Assembly (NCBI RefSeq): GCF_018130465.1
Contig: NZ_JAFCKJ010000004.1
Span: 310,001-374,000 of the forward strand
From: Bradyrhizobium canariense
GTDB lineage: Bacteria; Pseudomonadota; Alphaproteobacteria; Rhizobiales; Xanthobacteraceae
Direction: 5' to 3'
Length of the DNA: 64,000 nucleotides
Below, in pieces: positions 62,144-64,000 of the stretch. The notes under the pieces are model-generated. The model was not told the origin of the DNA and did not search any database. It saw only the letters and a list, made by a program, of their open reading frames with translations. The translations under genes and the position numbers were made by a program. Every line of letters begins with the position of its first letter. Positions within the stretch are counted from its first letter, which is position 1.

Positions 62144-63640
62144 TTACGCCGTCTTGATCCAGACGGCCTTCACGTTGAGATATTCCTCGACGTGCTGCTT
62201 GCCGGACTCGCGGCCGTAGCCGCTCATCTTGTAGCCGCCGAACGGCACGGCCGGGTCCATCGCCTGGTAGCAATTCACCCACACCGAGCCGGCGCGCAGG
62301 CTCTTCGCAACCGCATGCGCCTTGCTGACGTCGCGCGTCCACAGGCCCGAGCCGAGACCGAATGTGGTGGCGTTGGCACGCTTGACCAGCTCGTCCATGT
62401 CCTTGAACGCGATCGCGGAGATGACGGGACCAAAAATCTCCTCCTGCGCGATACGCATATTGTCCTGGACGCCCGCGAACACCGTCGGCGAGACGAAGAA
62501 GCCCTTTGAAAGCGCACCTTCGGTGACGCGGCCGCCGCCGGCGAGCGCCCGCGCGCCTTCCTTCTGTCCGATGTCGAGATAGCTGGTGACGCGCTCGAGC
62601 TGCTGCTCGGACACCAGCGGTCCGATCTGGGTGTTGGGATCGAGTCCGTTGCCGACCTGCAGCTTCTTGCCGAACTCGGCGACACGGCCGACGAATTCCT
62701 CGTAGATCGACTGCTCGACGAACAGCCGCGTGCCGGCGCTGCAGATTTGCCCCGAATTGGCGAACACCGCCATCGCGGCGCCCGGCACCGCCGCATCGAG
62801 ATCGGCATCCGCGAACACGATGTCAGGCGACTTGCCGCCAAGCTCGAGCGAGACACGCTTGAGGTTGCCGGCCGAGGCACGGATGATCGACTGGCCCGTG
62901 ACATGCGAGCCGGTGAAGGCAACCTTGTCGACGTCGTGGTGCGAGGCAAGCGCTGCGCCCGCAGTCTCGCCATAGCCGGGCACGACGTTGATGACGCCGG
63001 GCGGCACGCCCGCTTCCATCGCGAGCTCGGCGATGCGCAGCGAGGTCAGCGGCGCTTCTTCGGCGGGCTTGAGCACGACGGTGCAGCCGGTCGCGATCGC
63101 CGGACCGATCTTCCAGATCGTCGCGGTCAGCGGACCATTCCAGGGAATGATGGCGCCGACGACGCCGATCGGCTCCTTCAGCGTGTAGGAGAAGATTTCG
63201 CCGGGCAGCGAGTTCTCGATGGTCTCGCCGTGAATCGCGGTGGTCTGGCCGGCATAGTAGCGCAGCATGCCGACGGCGCGCAGACGATAGGCGCGGGTAC
63301 GGCTGAGCGGCGCGCCCATGTCGAGCGTGTCGAGCTGCGACAATTCGTCGAAATTTTTCTCGACGAGGTCGGCAAGCTTCAGGAGCAGGTTCTGCCGCTC
63401 GAACGGCTTGACCTTGCTCCAGGACCCTTCGAAAGCGCGGCGGGCGGCAGCGACTGCACGGTCGATGTCTTCCTTGTCGCCCTCGGCAACGGTTGCGAGC
63501 AGTTCGCCAGTGGCGGGGTTGTGGGTCTCGAAGCGCTTGCCGGACGCAGCATCGACCCACTTCCCGTCGATCAGCATCTGCTTGTAGGACCCGTTGGCGA
63601 ATGGATGGCGCGTGATCGGAATAGCCTGCGACACAGCCAT
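62144..63640 (-). CDS. Aldehyde dehydrogenase family protein
   Basis: A 498-residue NAD(P)-dependent aldehyde dehydrogenase. The catalytic cysteine is C300 in NSGQICSAGTR, the general base Glu is in VSLELGGKSPD, and GYGETAGAALASH and PWNGPL mark the cofactor site. It oxidises aldehydes to acids. Ribosome site AGGGAG lies before the ATG; an in-frame 64-residue upstream extension is noncoding. It is 183 nt from the divergent SDR gene at the window edge. Confidence 0.95.
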   Translation of the reverse strand: MAVSQAIPITRHPFANGSYKQMLIDGKWVDAASGKRFETHNPATGELLATVAEGDKEDIDRAVAAARRAFEGSWSKVKPFERQNLLLKLADLVEKNFDELSQLDTLDMGAPLSRTRAYRLRAVGMLRYYAGQTTAIHGETIENSLPGEIFSYTLKEPIGVVGAIIPWNGPLTATIWKIGPAIATGCTVVLKPAEEAPLTSLRIAELAMEAGVPPGVINVVPGYGETAGAALASHHDVDKVAFTGSHVTGQSIIRASAGNLKRVSLELGGKSPDIVFADADLDAAVPGAAMAVFANSGQICSAGTRLFVEQSIYEEFVGRVAEFGKKLQVGNGLDPNTQIGPLVSEQQLERVTSYLDIGQKEGARALAGGGRVTEGALSKGFFVSPTVFAGVQDNMRIAQEEIFGPVISAIAFKDMDELVKRANATTFGLGSGLWTRDVSKAHAVAKSLRAGSVWVNCYQAMDPAVPFGGYKMSGYGRESGKQHVEEYLNVKAVWIKTA

Positions 63641-63823
63641 GGCTGCACTCCCTGTCAAAATGATTGATTGGTTCGATCTGGCGGGATCGTCAGGTCGATA
63701 CAATACTGCGATGCCGGATAGGCGTAAAGTCGGCGCGGAACGAAGACCTCCCATGCCGACTTGTGCAGGGTCGCGCGAGCGCCATGTTATAGCTCGACCG
63801 AGCCCCTCCCCCGGAGACGATCC

Positions 63824-64000
63824 ATGCCGCACCCCGCCATCGTCAAAGACAATGTTGCCGTGATCACCGGCGGTGCGTCCGGCATCGGATTCGCCGTCGC
63901 TTTGGCCTTCGCACGCGACGGCATGAAGGTGTGTATCGCCGATGTGGATCAGGCACGGCTGGCGGAAGCCGCGACAAGACTCTCATCCGTCACGTCCGCC
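63824..64000 (+). CDS. SDR-family oxidoreductase, N-terminal fragment (cut by the window edge)
   Basis: Only the first 59 codons are in the window. The cofactor motif TGGASGIGFAVA is seen at about residues 15-26, and VCIADVDQARLAEA follows for the second strand. GGAGACG lies just before the ATG. The gene is divergent from the aldehyde dehydrogenase, so both may act on related alcohols and aldehydes. It continues past the last base. Confidence 0.85.
   Translation, partial: MPHPAIVKDNVAVITGGASGIGFAVALAFARDGMKVCIADVDQARLAEAATRLSSVTSA

Noticed and set aside
1-64000. tRNA, rRNA, CRISPR or insertion-sequence signals
   Set aside because: No T-loop or anticodon-like structures, array-like regular repeats or transposase motifs were recognised anywhere by eye.

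Overview
The window is high-GC, gene-dense DNA that looks like the chromosome of a slow-growing rhizobial alphaproteobacterium, most likely Bradyrhizobium or a close relative. This is inferred from the protein families (41-residue cysteine-free RpmJ, rhizobial-type class III cyclase, SDR-pirin-WrbA operon, fused indolepyruvate oxidoreductase) and from several intergenic palindromic repeats that I recognise as typical of Bradyrhizobiaceae. No rRNA, tRNA, CRISPR array, insertion sequence, phage or plasmid gene was recognised. About 60 protein genes are called, and most long alternative reading frames are shadows.

Region 1 (1-9200) holds the glycolate oxidase genes glcD, glcE and glcF, with two opposite-strand genes lodged between glcD and glcE. 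It also has a periplasmic class I cytochrome c with a clear terminator, a membrane-anchored hydrolase, small secreted or TPR proteins, and rpmJ. Region 2 (9200-19400) carries an amidohydrolase with a palindrome and a 12-bp triplicate upstream. It also has a divergent MerR/alcohol dehydrogenase pair with a textbook MerR promoter, a type II haloacid dehalogenase, a YbaK-family protein, a class III cyclase with C-terminal membrane segments, a TctC-type binding protein, and a LysR regulator divergent from an SDR-pirin-WrbA redox operon.

Region 3 (19400-31150) is an exopolysaccharide cluster: a BioF2-type acetyltransferase, an O-antigen-ligase/polymerase-like membrane protein, three glycosyltransferases, a methyltransferase, a Wzz/BY-kinase-type protein with a degenerate ATP site, a WecG/TagA transferase and UDP-glucose 4-epimerase. 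Next to it lies a 1371-residue protein with five GAF domains, GGDEF and EAL, a plausible c-di-GMP control unit for the polymer.

Region 4 (36000-49600) is catabolic and efflux-related. It contains an Ldh2-type dehydrogenase / flavin monooxygenase / FAH-family operon, an Lrp regulator divergent from a fused indolepyruvate ferredoxin oxidoreductase followed by an amidase, and a LysR regulator divergent from an EmrAB-like pump with a carboxymuconolactone-decarboxylase-family protein. The LysR/pump intergenic region carries five copies of GATTATC or its near-palindromic partner GATAATC.

Region 5 (49700-64000) contains a D-amino-acid-transaminase-like enzyme, a complete polar amino acid ABC transporter, an M20 peptidase, a second NtaA-type monooxygenase, a ThDP-dependent decarboxylase/synthase, a degenerate GFA protein, an Old Yellow Enzyme, an outer-membrane beta-barrel protein, an aldehyde dehydrogenase and the start of an SDR gene cut by the window edge. 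Many intergenic gaps here are filled by inverted repeats. No single system is obviously unprecedented. The most worthwhile targets are the degenerate polymer kinase with the five-GAF c-di-GMP protein, the IOR/amidase/efflux block with its repeated operator-like motif, and the split glc locus.
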